64,000 bases of DNA from JACQAP01 sp035548375 (GTDB lineage Bacteria; Pseudomonadota; Gammaproteobacteria; Burkholderiales; JACQAP01). Shown in pieces: positions 32,296-40,487 of the stretch. The DNA is taken from contig DASZTG010000092.1 of assembly GCA_035548375.1 (NCBI GenBank), positions 3,939 to 67,938 of the forward strand. Reading direction: 5' to 3'. The translations under genes and the position numbers were made by a program. The notes beneath the pieces were generated by a model. It had not been told where the DNA came from. It made no database searches and worked only from the letters and a program-made list of their open reading frames with translations. Each line of letters opens with the position of its first letter. Positions within the stretch are counted from its first letter, which is position 1.

Positions 32296-34686
32296 TCAGG
32301 CCGCGGCCGCCTTGCGCTCGGCGTATTTACCAAGGTAGGTCCAGGTCTCGACGACAGTGTCGGGGTTCAGCGAGATCGCGTCGATGCCGTGCTCCATGAG
32401 CCATTCCGCGAGGTCGGGATGGTCGGACGGCCCCTGGCCGCAGATGCCCACGTACTTGCCGGCCTTGCGGCAGGCCTGGATCGCCATCGCCAGCATCGCC
32501 TTGACGGCAGGATCGCGCTCGTCGAACTGGCCGGCGACGATGCCCGAATCCCGGTCCAGGCCCAAGGTCAACTGCGTCATGTCGTTCGACCCGATCGAGA
32601 AGCCGTCGAAGTGCTGCAGGAACTGGTCGGCGAGGATGGCGTTGGACGGGATCTCGCACATCATGATGATGCGCAGGCCGTTCCTGCCGCGCTCGAGGCC
32701 GTTTTTCCGGAGCAGCTCGATGACCTCGGCCGCCTCGTCCACGGTGCGAACGAAGGGCACCATGATCTCGATGTTGGTCAGGCCCATCTCGTCGCGCACC
32801 TTGCGCAGCGCCCGGCACTCGAGCTCGAAGCACTCGCGGAAGGAATCGGAAATGTAGCGCGAGGCGCCGCGGAAGCCGAGCATGGGATTTTCCTCTTCCG
32901 GCTCGTACTGCCTTCCGCCCGTCAGGCTGGAATATTCGTTCGACTTGAAGTCGGACATGCGCACGATCACCGGCTTCGGATAGAAGGCTGCGCCCAGGGT
33001 GGCAATGCCTTCGGTGAGTTTTTCCACGTAGAACGAAACCGGATCGGCATAGCCGGCGCTCAACGTGTCGATCTCCTGCTTCAGCTCGGCCTTGAGCTTC
33101 GCGTGGCCGAGCGCGGCCTTGGGATGGATGCCTATCATGCGCGCGATGATGAATTCCAGGCGGGCCAGGCCGATGCCGGCGTTGGGCAGCCGCTGGAAAT
33201 CGAACGCCAGCTCTGGGTTGCCGACGTTCATGCTGATCTTGACGGGAATGTTGGGCAGGCGGTCGAGCTGGATGTGCAGCACTTCCACGTCGAGGATGCC
33301 CTGGTAAACGTAGCCGGTGTCGCCCTCCGCGCAGGACACGGTGACGTGGTCGCCCTCTTGCAGCTTTGCGGTGGCGTCCCCGCAGCCGACGACGGCCGGA
33401 ATCCCGAGTTCGCGCGCGATGATCGCGGCGTGGCAGGTGCGACCGCCGCGATTGGTGACGATGGCGGAAGCCTTTTTCATGACCGGCTCCCAGTCCGGAT
33501 CCGTCATGTCCGTCACCAGTACGTCGCCCGGCTTGACGCGGTGCATTTCCGACGCGTTCTTGACCAGGCGTACCGTTCCCGTGCCGATGCGGTTGCCGAT
33601 CGCGCGGCCGGTGACCAGCTCGTCGCCGCGCTTCTTCAGCCGGAAGCGTTGCTGTGTTTCCTCCCGCGCCTTCACCGTTTCCGGCCGGGCCTGCAGGATG
33701 TAGAGCTTGCCGTCGACGCCGTCGCGGCCCCATTCCACGTCCATCGGACGGGCGTAGTGCTTTTCGATGATCATCGCGTAGCGGGCGAGCTCTTCCACTT
33801 CCGCGTCGTTGATGGAAAAGCGGCGTCGTTCCGACTCCGGCACTTCCAACGTCTGCACGGAGCGGCCCGCTTCGCGCTTTTCCGTGAAAACCATGCGCAG
33901 CGCCTTCGATCCGAGGCTGCGCCTGAGTATCGACGGCTTGTTCGCCGCAAGCGCGGGCTTGTAGACGTAAAACTCGTCGGGATTGACCTGGCCCTGCACG
34001 ACCGTTTCGCCGAGGCCGTACGCGGAAGTGATGAACACCACCTTGTCGAAGCCCGACTCGGTGTCGAGCGTGAACATGACGCCGGCCGCGCCTTTGTCGC
34101 TGCGTACCATGCGCTGGATGCCGGCCGACAACGCGACGTCCGAATGCGCGAAGCCCTGGTGCACGCGATAGGAAATCGCGCGGTCGTTATAGAGCGAGGC
34201 GAACACGTGGCGCACGGCGAGCAGGATGTTGTCCAGGCCCTGGATGTTCAGGAAGGTTTCCTGCTGGCCGGCGAACGACGCATCGGGAAGATCCTCCGCC
34301 GTTGCCGACGAGCGCACTGCAAAGCTTGCCTCCCCGCCCTTGTCTCCGGCCAATGCCTGGTAGGCGGCTGCTATGCCTGATTCCAGAGGTGCGGGCAGCG
34401 GCGCCTCGAGTATCCATTGGCGGATTTGCGCTCCGGCCTGCGCGAGCGCGGCGACGTCATCTACATCCAGCGCGGCCAGCCTGGCCTCTATCCTCGGCGC
34501 CAATCCGCCGCCCTCCAGAAATTCCCGGTAAGCCAGGGCCGTCGTGGCAAATCCGCCGGGGACTCGCACGCCGGCATTTGCCAGCTGGCTGATCATTTCG
34601 CCAAGCGAAGCATTCTTTCCGCCGACGCTCTCGACATCTGACATGCGCAATTCTTCGAACGGGATGACGTAGCGCTTTGAGCTCAT
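32296..34686 (-). CDS. ppsA: Phosphoenolpyruvate synthase PpsA
   Basis: PpsA makes phosphoenolpyruvate from pyruvate and ATP for gluconeogenesis. The 796-residue protein has the N-terminal nucleotide-binding domain (SVGGKNASLGEMISQLANAG; VRSSATAEDLPDASFAGQQE, each within the first 160 residues), the swivelling phosphohistidine domain with GGRTCHAAIIARELGIPAVVG (key His in TCHA) and the TIM-barrel PEP-binding C-terminal domain (PMLGFRGASRY; the active-site Cys in GICGQGPSDHP). It is divergent from ppsR, its dedicated regulator. Confidence 0.98.
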   Translation of the reverse strand: MSSKRYVIPFEELRMSDVESVGGKNASLGEMISQLANAGVRVPGGFATTALAYREFLEGGGLAPRIEARLAALDVDDVAALAQAGAQIRQWILEAPLPAPLESGIAAAYQALAGDKGGEASFAVRSSATAEDLPDASFAGQQETFLNIQGLDNILLAVRHVFASLYNDRAISYRVHQGFAHSDVALSAGIQRMVRSDKGAAGVMFTLDTESGFDKVVFITSAYGLGETVVQGQVNPDEFYVYKPALAANKPSILRRSLGSKALRMVFTEKREAGRSVQTLEVPESERRRFSINDAEVEELARYAMIIEKHYARPMDVEWGRDGVDGKLYILQARPETVKAREETQQRFRLKKRGDELVTGRAIGNRIGTGTVRLVKNASEMHRVKPGDVLVTDMTDPDWEPVMKKASAIVTNRGGRTCHAAIIARELGIPAVVGCGDATAKLQEGDHVTVSCAEGDTGYVYQGILDVEVLHIQLDRLPNIPVKISMNVGNPELAFDFQRLPNAGIGLARLEFIIARMIGIHPKAALGHAKLKAELKQEIDTLSAGYADPVSFYVEKLTEGIATLGAAFYPKPVIVRMSDFKSNEYSSLTGGRQYEPEEENPMLGFRGASRYISDSFRECFELECRALRKVRDEMGLTNIEIMVPFVRTVDEAAEVIELLRKNGLERGRNGLRIIMMCEIPSNAILADQFLQHFDGFSIGSNDMTQLTLGLDRDSGIVAGQFDERDPAVKAMLAMAIQACRKAGKYVGICGQGPSDHPDLAEWLMEHGIDAISLNPDTVVETWTYLGKYAERKAAAA

Positions 34687-34755
34687 TCGGCGTTCCGCGG
34701 CAAAAGGGGGAAAGGTGTTATTTTAGCGGTGGAAACCATATTTGTGCATCACAAC

Positions 34756-35580
34756 ATGACGCCAAACCGCACGGCATTCTTCGTGTCCGATCGCACCGGC
34801 ATTACCGCCGAGATGCTGGGTCACAGCCTGTTGACCCAATTCGAGGATGTGACGTTCACTGAAATCACGCTACCCTTCGTCGATTCCGAAGAAAAAGCCC
34901 GCGAAACCGCGCGCCGGATCGACACGACCGCGGAAAAGGACGGCGACCGGCCGCTGGTATTCAGCACTCTGGTCGACAAGACGCTGAGCGGCATCATCCA
35001 GGGCGCGAACGGGTTCTATATCGATTGCTTCCAGGTATTCATCGCGCCCATGGAGGCCGAGCTCGGCGTCAAGTCTTCGCATACGGTCGGCCGCTCGCAC
35101 AGCGTGCGCAACAGCAACTCGTATTTCAACCGCATCGAAGCGGTCAATTTCGCGCTGTCGCACGACGACGGCCAGACCACCAAGGAACTCGATGAGGCCG
35201 ACGTCATCCTCGTGGGCGTTTCACGCTGCGGCAAGACGCCCACCTGCCTGTACATGGCGCTGCAATTCGGCATCCGCGCGGCGAACTACCCGCTGATCCC
35301 GGAAGATTTCCAGGCGAGGAAACTGCCCTCCACGCTGAAGGACTACCGCAGCAAGATGTTCGGCCTGACCATACGCGCCGACCGGCTGCAACGCATCCGC
35401 TACGAGCGCCGGCCCGGCAGCACCTACTCGAGCATGGAAAACTGCGAGTACGAAATCCGCGAGGCGGAAATCCTGATGCGCGCCGAGGGCATCCTGATTC
35501 TCGACACCACCACGAAATCCATCGAGGAACTTGCCACGACGATCCTGCAAAAGGCCAACCTGCAGCGCCACGTTTATTGA
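34756..35580 (+). CDS. ppsR: PEP synthase regulatory kinase/pyrophosphorylase PpsR (DUF299)
   Basis: This bifunctional enzyme inactivates PEP synthase with ADP-dependent phosphorylation of a threonine and reactivates it with phosphate. The 274-residue form starting at ATG 34756 (MTPNRTAFFVSDRTGITAE) matches the family length; a GTG at 34729 would add nine residues. The P-loop-like GVSRCGKTPTCLYMALQ, NYPLIPEDF and the GLTIRADRLQRIR segments are diagnostic. It is divergent from ppsA across about 70 bases, the usual arrangement. Confidence 0.95.
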   Translation: MTPNRTAFFVSDRTGITAEMLGHSLLTQFEDVTFTEITLPFVDSEEKARETARRIDTTAEKDGDRPLVFSTLVDKTLSGIIQGANGFYIDCFQVFIAPMEAELGVKSSHTVGRSHSVRNSNSYFNRIEAVNFALSHDDGQTTKELDEADVILVGVSRCGKTPTCLYMALQFGIRAANYPLIPEDFQARKLPSTLKDYRSKMFGLTIRADRLQRIRYERRPGSTYSSMENCEYEIREAEILMRAEGILILDTTTKSIEELATTILQKANLQRHVY

Positions 35581-35608
35581 CTCTGGACTCGGGCAAAGTC
35601 AAACCCCG

Positions 35609-35780
35609 ACGCAGAGGCGCAGAGAAAATAAGAGTACGCGGAGGAAGTGCGACATCAAAACTGCGGGATTCTTCAAAGGACGGGAGATCGGGACAAACGC
35701 CCAATCCTGGCCCTCCAACCAAGCGACATGGTTCTCTCGTCGTTCCTCTGTGCCCTCCGCTTTTCTCTGCGCCTCTGCGT
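35609..35780. repeat. MITE-like palindromic repeat with 20-bp perfect terminal arms
   Basis: The left arm (35609-35628, beginning ACGCAGAGGCGCAGAG) and the right arm (35761-35780) are perfect inverted copies over 20 bp. Similarity continues beyond the arms and inside them (CGGAGGA and CCTCCGC stretches), so the element is about 170-190 bases. It has no coding capacity. It fills the gap between the convergent ppsR and rnhB genes. Inverted repeats of this purine-rich GCAGAG type are seen between genes in several proteobacteria; a transposase-dependent miniature element is the likely origin. Confidence 0.65.
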
Positions 35781-35800
35781 TGGGTGGAGTTTTGAGAGCC

Positions 35801-36385
35801 CTAGTCTCCGAAGTCGAGACAGCGAGAGCGCACCGGCGCAAAGCTGCGCCGGTGGATCGGGCAGGCGCCAAGGCGCTGCAACGCATCCATGTGCTGGCGG
35901 GTCCCGTAGCCCTTGTGCTGCGCGAAGCCGTAGTCAGGGTAGAGCGCATGCATTTCGACCATGACGGCGTCGCGCGCGGTCTTTGCCAGGATGGATGCCG
36001 CGGAGATCGCCTTCACCAGCGCGTCCCCGTCGACGATGGCGCGCGAGGGATAGCGCACTTCGGGACAATGCAATCCATCGACAAGCACCTCGTGCGGCTC
36101 GATGGTGAGCTGCTCGACCGCACGGCGCATCGCCAGCAGGCTTGCCCTCAGGATGTTGATGCGGTCGATTTCCTCGACGGTCGCGCTGGCGATCGCCCAT
36201 GCCACGGCACGCATGCGGACCTGCCCGGCGAGTTCCTCGCGGCGTTCGTGCGTCAGCATCTTGGAATCGGCCAGCCCGTCGATCGGATCGTCGTCGTCGA
36301 GTATCACGCAGGCGGCGAAAACCGGGCCGGCAAGCGGTCCCCTGCCCGCTTCGTCCACGCCGCAAACATGCCTGAGCGCATTCAT
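35801..36385 (-). CDS. rnhB: Ribonuclease HII
   Basis: RNase HII removes single ribonucleotides and RNA from DNA-RNA hybrids. The 194-residue protein has the catalytic CGVDEAGRGPLAGPV near residue 8-22, ADSKML, the LVDGLHCPEVRY segment with Asp, and SILAKTARDAVM. ATG at 36385 overlaps the lpxB stop (ATGA). It is the last gene of the envelope superoperon and converges on ppsR across the MITE-like repeat. Confidence 0.97.
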   Translation of the reverse strand: MNALRHVCGVDEAGRGPLAGPVFAACVILDDDDPIDGLADSKMLTHERREELAGQVRMRAVAWAIASATVEEIDRINILRASLLAMRRAVEQLTIEPHEVLVDGLHCPEVRYPSRAIVDGDALVKAISAASILAKTARDAVMVEMHALYPDYGFAQHKGYGTRQHMDALQRLGACPIHRRSFAPVRSRCLDFGD

Positions 36386-37602
36386 GCGCCGACACCTTCG
36401 CCCACGCGCGCCGCGGCGATCGGCGATGCCATCGCGGTCGGCACCGCGTTCAGCATCGGCAGGATCGCGTCGACGGCGCGCGCCGCCGTGTCCTGTCGAA
36501 GCGAACGGTGGATTTCCAGGAAGCGGTTTTCCAGGCGCTTGCGTACTTCCTTGTCCTGCAGCTGGTTGCATAGCGCCTGCGCAAGATTCTCGGCCGTGGC
36601 GTCTTCCTGGAGCAGCTCGGGAACGACGAATTGTCCGGCGAGGATGTTCGGCAGGCCGACGTACGGCACCAGCCCTTTGCGCCGCATGATCCAGGCGGAG
36701 ATGCGCGGCATCTTGTAGCTGATGACCATGGGGCGCTTCAGCAGGGCCGCTTCCAGGGTGGCCGTGCCCGAGGCAACGAGCACGGCATCCGCCGCGGTCA
36801 TGGCCATGTGCGCGTGGCCGAACAGGATCGTGATCGGCAGTTCTTCCGCCTTCTGGAAGTAGATCGCCTCCTCGAAGATGTTCCGCGTCTCGCGGCTGAC
36901 CAGCGGCACGAGGAAATGCACGTCCGCAACCTGCGCCGCCACCAGCCTGGCCGTGGCGATGAACAACTGCGCCATCTCGCGGACTTCGCTCTGCCGGCTG
37001 CCGGGCAGGATGGCGACGACGGTGCGCTTGGGGGAAATGCGCATTTGCTCGCGCGCGGCATTGCGATCCGGCCGCTCCGGGATCTCGTCGGCAAGCGGAT
37101 GGCCCACGTAGGCGACCGGAATCCCGGCACGCTCGTAGATCGCCGGCTCGAACGGAAACAGCGCCAGTATCTTGGAAACCGCGCGCTTGATCTTGTGGAT
37201 GCGCTCCATGCGCCAGGCCCAGATCGACGGGCTGACATAGTGGACCGTGGGAATGCCCGCCGACCTGAGCGACAGTTCGAGGCCAAGGTTGAAATCCGGC
37301 GCGTCGATGCCGATGAACAGGTCCGGCGGATCGGCAATGAGCCTGCGCTTCAACTCGCGCCGCACGCGCAGCAGCTTCGGCAGGCTGCGGATGACTTCGA
37401 CATAGCCGCGAACAGCGAACCATTCCATCGGATACCAGGATTGCATGCCGGCCGACTGCATGCGCGGGCCGCCGATGCCGAACGCCTCGAGGCGCGGAAT
37501 GCGCTCCTTCAGCGCGGCTAGCAGGTGCGAGCCGAGCAGATCGCCGGATGCCTCCCCGGCCATCAAGGCGACGCGGACTGCGCGGCCGGACGATTCGCTC
37601 AT
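36382..37602 (-). CDS. lpxB: Lipid-A-disaccharide synthase LpxB
   Basis: LpxB joins UDP-diacylglucosamine and lipid X into the lipid A disaccharide at the inner membrane. The 406-residue GT-B fold protein shows MAGEASGDLLGSHL, GIGGPRMQSAGM, IGIDAPDFNLGLE, HYVSPSIWAW, AILPGSRQSEV and SGTATLEAALLKRPMV. It follows lpxA by 5 bases and overlaps rnhB. The last 25 residues are a variable tail. Confidence 0.97.
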   Translation of the reverse strand: MSESSGRAVRVALMAGEASGDLLGSHLLAALKERIPRLEAFGIGGPRMQSAGMQSWYPMEWFAVRGYVEVIRSLPKLLRVRRELKRRLIADPPDLFIGIDAPDFNLGLELSLRSAGIPTVHYVSPSIWAWRMERIHKIKRAVSKILALFPFEPAIYERAGIPVAYVGHPLADEIPERPDRNAAREQMRISPKRTVVAILPGSRQSEVREMAQLFIATARLVAAQVADVHFLVPLVSRETRNIFEEAIYFQKAEELPITILFGHAHMAMTAADAVLVASGTATLEAALLKRPMVISYKMPRISAWIMRRKGLVPYVGLPNILAGQFVVPELLQEDATAENLAQALCNQLQDKEVRKRLENRFLEIHRSLRQDTAARAVDAILPMLNAVPTAMASPIAAARVGEGVGA

Positions 37603-37607
37603 GGCGC

Positions 37608-38378
37608 CTAGCGAATGATGCTGCGCACGGAGGAATCCAGGAACTCGACGAAAATTCCCAGCTCCGGGCAGCGCGAAGCCTGCTCGCGCAGGGCCTCCTT
37701 CGCCTCCTCCAGCCCGAGCCCGGATTTGTAGAGCGTCTTGTACGCGCGACGGATCTCTTCGATCGCGTCCGCCCCGAAGCCCTTGCGCTTGAGTCCCTCG
37801 ACGTTGATGCCATGCGGGGATGCCGAGTTCCCGCTCGCCATGACATACGGAGGCACGTCGCGCAGCACGATGGACGAGCCGGCGGTGAAAGCGTGGGCGC
37901 CGACGCGGCAGAATTGATGGACCATGGTGCCGCCGCCCAGGATGACGTGATCATGAATGGTCACGTGCCCCGCAAGCGTCACGAGGTTGGCCAGGATCGT
38001 ATGGCTGCCGACCTGGGAATCATGGGCGATGTGCGCGTAGGCCATGATCCAGTTGTCGTCACCCACGCGCGTGACGCCAACGTCCTGCACGGTGCCGGTA
38101 TTGAACGTGCAGAATTCGCGGATGGTATTGTTATCGCCGATCTCGAGGCGGGTGGGCTCGCCGCCGTATTTCTTGTCCTGCGGCTCCTCGCCCAGGACGA
38201 CGTGGTGAAAGATCCGGTTGTTCCTGCCGATGCGGGTATGCCCGGCGATCACGGCGTGCGATCCGATCGAAGTGCCGCCGTCGATTTCGACATCGGCACC
38301 GATTACGCTGAAAGGACCGACCGCCACATCCTGTGCCAGCTTCGCGCCGGCGTGCACAATCGCCGACGGGTGGATCAT
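37608..38378 (-). CDS. lpxA: UDP-N-acetylglucosamine acyltransferase LpxA
   Basis: LpxA puts the 3-O acyl chain on UDP-GlcNAc, the first step of lipid A synthesis. The 256-residue protein starts MIHPSAIVHAGAKLAQDV, has hexapeptide repeats forming the left-handed beta helix, the catalytic His in IAHDSQVGSH, and a helical C-terminus. ATG at 38378 overlaps the fabZ stop (ATGA). A much longer frame running upstream is a shadow of fabZ and lpxD. Confidence 0.97.
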   Translation of the reverse strand: MIHPSAIVHAGAKLAQDVAVGPFSVIGADVEIDGGTSIGSHAVIAGHTRIGRNNRIFHHVVLGEEPQDKKYGGEPTRLEIGDNNTIREFCTFNTGTVQDVGVTRVGDDNWIMAYAHIAHDSQVGSHTILANLVTLAGHVTIHDHVILGGGTMVHQFCRVGAHAFTAGSSIVLRDVPPYVMASGNSASPHGINVEGLKRKGFGADAIEEIRRAYKTLYKSGLGLEEAKEALREQASRCPELGIFVEFLDSSVRSIIR

Positions 38379-38827
38379 TGCCCGCCGTTCTCCTGCGTCG
38401 TGCGCATGGTACAGAGCAGTTGCGCCTCCGAAACCAGCGCGTCCGCCACGAAAGCCTGCGCCGCGAATTTCCAGATGTTGCGGATTGCCCGCGTGAGCTG
38501 GACCTTCAGGATGAGCTGGTCGCCTGGCATGACCGGCTTCTTGAAGCGCGCCTCGTCGATGCCGACGAAGTAGTAGACGCTGCGGCTGTCGCTTTGCAGC
38601 TTGAACGTCCTGAACGCGAGTACGGCGGCCGCCTGCGCCATCGCCTCGACGATCAGCACGCCCGGCATGACGGGGTGGTGCGGGAAGTGCCCGACGAAAA
38701 AAGGCTCGTTGATCGAGACGTTCTTCAGCGCGACGACCTCCTTGCCGGGCTCCACCGACAGCACGCGGTCGATCAGCAGCATCGGATAGCGGTGCGGCAG
38801 CCGCTCCATGATTTCCTGGATTTCCAT
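38375..38827 (-). CDS. fabZ: 3-hydroxyacyl-ACP dehydratase FabZ
   Basis: FabZ dehydrates 3-hydroxyacyl-ACP and competes with LpxA for the same pool, which explains their linkage. The 150-residue hot-dog protein shows LPHRYPMLLIDRV, the catalytic His in GHFPHHPVMPGVL and the Glu in EAMAQAA. ATG at 38827 (MEIQEIMERLPHR) matches the family start; a GTG three codons upstream is possible. The gene lies 9 bases after the lpxD stop and overlaps lpxA. Confidence 0.97.
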   Translation of the reverse strand: MEIQEIMERLPHRYPMLLIDRVLSVEPGKEVVALKNVSINEPFFVGHFPHHPVMPGVLIVEAMAQAAAVLAFRTFKLQSDSRSVYYFVGIDEARFKKPVMPGDQLILKVQLTRAIRNIWKFAAQAFVADALVSEAQLLCTMRTTQENGGQ

Positions 38828-38836
38828 GGCGTTCAC

Positions 38837-39883
38837 TCAATCCCCTCCCAGTTTTTTGACATTTTCTTCGAGGCTGCGGATTCTTGCCATGAAGTCGTGC
38901 AGGCGGCGCAGCAAGGGAGCATTCCTGATCCATTCCGCATGGGATTGCAGCGGGTAGATGCTCGTGTAGATGCCGGGTTCGGCTATCGATTTGATGATCG
39001 CGGTGCCGCCCGAGACGGTGGTACGGTCCGCGATCGTCAAGTGCCCCGAAATCATCGCGGCGCCGCCGATCATGCAGTACTTGCCGATTTTCGTGCTGCC
39101 GGCGATGCCGGTGCAACCGGCTATTGCCGTGTGCGCGCCTATGCGGCAGTTGTGGCCGATCTGGATCTGGTTGTCCAGCTTCACCCCTTCTTCGATCACC
39201 GTGTCGTCCAGGGCCCCGCGGTCGATGGTCGTATTGGCGCCGATCTCGACGTCGTCGCCGATTTTCACCCCGCCGATCTGCGGGATCTTCAGCCAGCGCC
39301 CCTCGTCCATCGCCATGCCAAAGCCGTCGGCGCCGATCACCACGCCCGAGTGCACGATGACGCGCTCGCCGATCTCGCAATGATGGTAGACGGTAACGTT
39401 CGCATGCAACCGGCTTTGCGCGCCGATGCGGCTCGCCTCGCCCACGATGCAGTGCGCGCCGACCACCGCGCCCTCGCCGATGGCTGCGCCCGCCTCGACC
39501 ACCGCAAATGCGCCAACATAGGCGGAGTCCGCGATGCTGGCGCCCGCATCGACCATTGCCGACGCGTGGATCCCGGGCGCCGGGCGAACCTCGGGATTGA
39601 TCAGGGCGGCGATGCGCGCGTAGCTCGCGTAGGGATTCTTGCAAACGATGCGCGGCAGGTCGGTCGCGTCGGCTGCGTCCTGCTGCAGGAGGACCGCCGC
39701 CGCCCGCGTGCCGGCCAGCAGCTTGCGGTATTTGCTGTTTGTCAGGAAGGAGAGTTCGCCGGGGCCGGCCGAATCGAGAGGCGCCACCTGGCGGATACGT
39801 ACGTCCGCGTCACCCAGTACGGTGCCGCCGAACCGCCCGGCGAGTTCCGCCAGGCTGAAAGATTTGCCTGCATCCCCTGTCAT
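38837..39883 (-). CDS. lpxD: UDP-3-O-acylglucosamine N-acyltransferase LpxD
   Basis: LpxD adds the N-linked acyl chain in lipid A synthesis. The 348-residue protein has the N-terminal uridine-binding domain (LAELAGRFGGTVLGD; GELSFLTNSKY), then hexapeptide repeats of the beta helix including GADGFGMAMDEGRW and KIPQIGGVKIGDDVEIGANT (adjacent stretches), the catalytic His region QIGHNCRIG and a C-terminal helix. ATG at 39883 was chosen; a GTG 7 codons upstream is the alternative. Confidence 0.96.
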   Translation of the reverse strand: MTGDAGKSFSLAELAGRFGGTVLGDADVRIRQVAPLDSAGPGELSFLTNSKYRKLLAGTRAAAVLLQQDAADATDLPRIVCKNPYASYARIAALINPEVRPAPGIHASAMVDAGASIADSAYVGAFAVVEAGAAIGEGAVVGAHCIVGEASRIGAQSRLHANVTVYHHCEIGERVIVHSGVVIGADGFGMAMDEGRWLKIPQIGGVKIGDDVEIGANTTIDRGALDDTVIEEGVKLDNQIQIGHNCRIGAHTAIAGCTGIAGSTKIGKYCMIGGAAMISGHLTIADRTTVSGGTAIIKSIAEPGIYTSIYPLQSHAEWIRNAPLLRRLHDFMARIRSLEENVKKLGGD

Positions 39884-39952
39884 TCGGCCTGGTCGCTCTG
39901 CCACACCGTCGAATACGCAAGAACCCGCGCCCCGGAGGAGACGCGGGAGAGG

Positions 39953-40459
39953 CTACTTGTCCGCCAGCGCCTTGATCACCCGGTCCGTGATATCGATACG
40001 CGGGCTGATGTACACGGCTTCCTGCAGGATGAGGTCGAACTTCTCGCTCTCCGCGATCTGCTGGATGACCTTGTTGGCCCGCTCCAGCACCGCGGCAAGC
40101 TCCTCGTTCTTGCGCAGGTTCAGGTCTTCGCGCAACTCGCGCTGCATGCGCTGCAGGTCGCGGTTCATGCGCGCCAGGTCCTGCTCCTTGTCGCGGCGCT
40201 CGGACTCGCCCATGGTCACGCCATCCTTCTCCAGGCTGGTCTGCAGCTCGCGGGCCTGCTTGGCGAGCTTTTGCAGCTCCTGGTCGCGGGCGGCGAACTC
40301 CTTCTCGATTTTTTTCTGCGCCTTGACCGCCGGGGCGGCCTCCTTGAACAGCCGTTCGAGCTTCACGAAGCCGACTTTGAGCTCGGCGGCCCAGGCGGGG
40401 CTCACACCCGCCATCAACGCGGCGGCGGCAAGCACAAGCGAAATGTTCTTCAACTTCAT
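39953..40459 (-). CDS. skp: Periplasmic chaperone Skp/OmpH
   Basis: Skp holds unfolded outer-membrane proteins on their way to BAM. The 168-residue protein has a signal peptide ending AWA near residue 24, then ELKVGFVKLERLF and a long charged coiled coil rich in Lys, Glu, Gln and Arg, forming the tentacles. It lies 28 bases after bamA and about 70 before lpxD, the standard order. Its C-terminus (DITDRVIKALADK) is typical. Confidence 0.95.
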   Translation of the reverse strand: MKLKNISLVLAAAALMAGVSPAWAAELKVGFVKLERLFKEAAPAVKAQKKIEKEFAARDQELQKLAKQARELQTSLEKDGVTMGESERRDKEQDLARMNRDLQRMQRELREDLNLRKNEELAAVLERANKVIQQIAESEKFDLILQEAVYISPRIDITDRVIKALADK

Positions 40460-40487
40460 CCTCCCAAAGAGTCCGTTCCGCGCAAAC

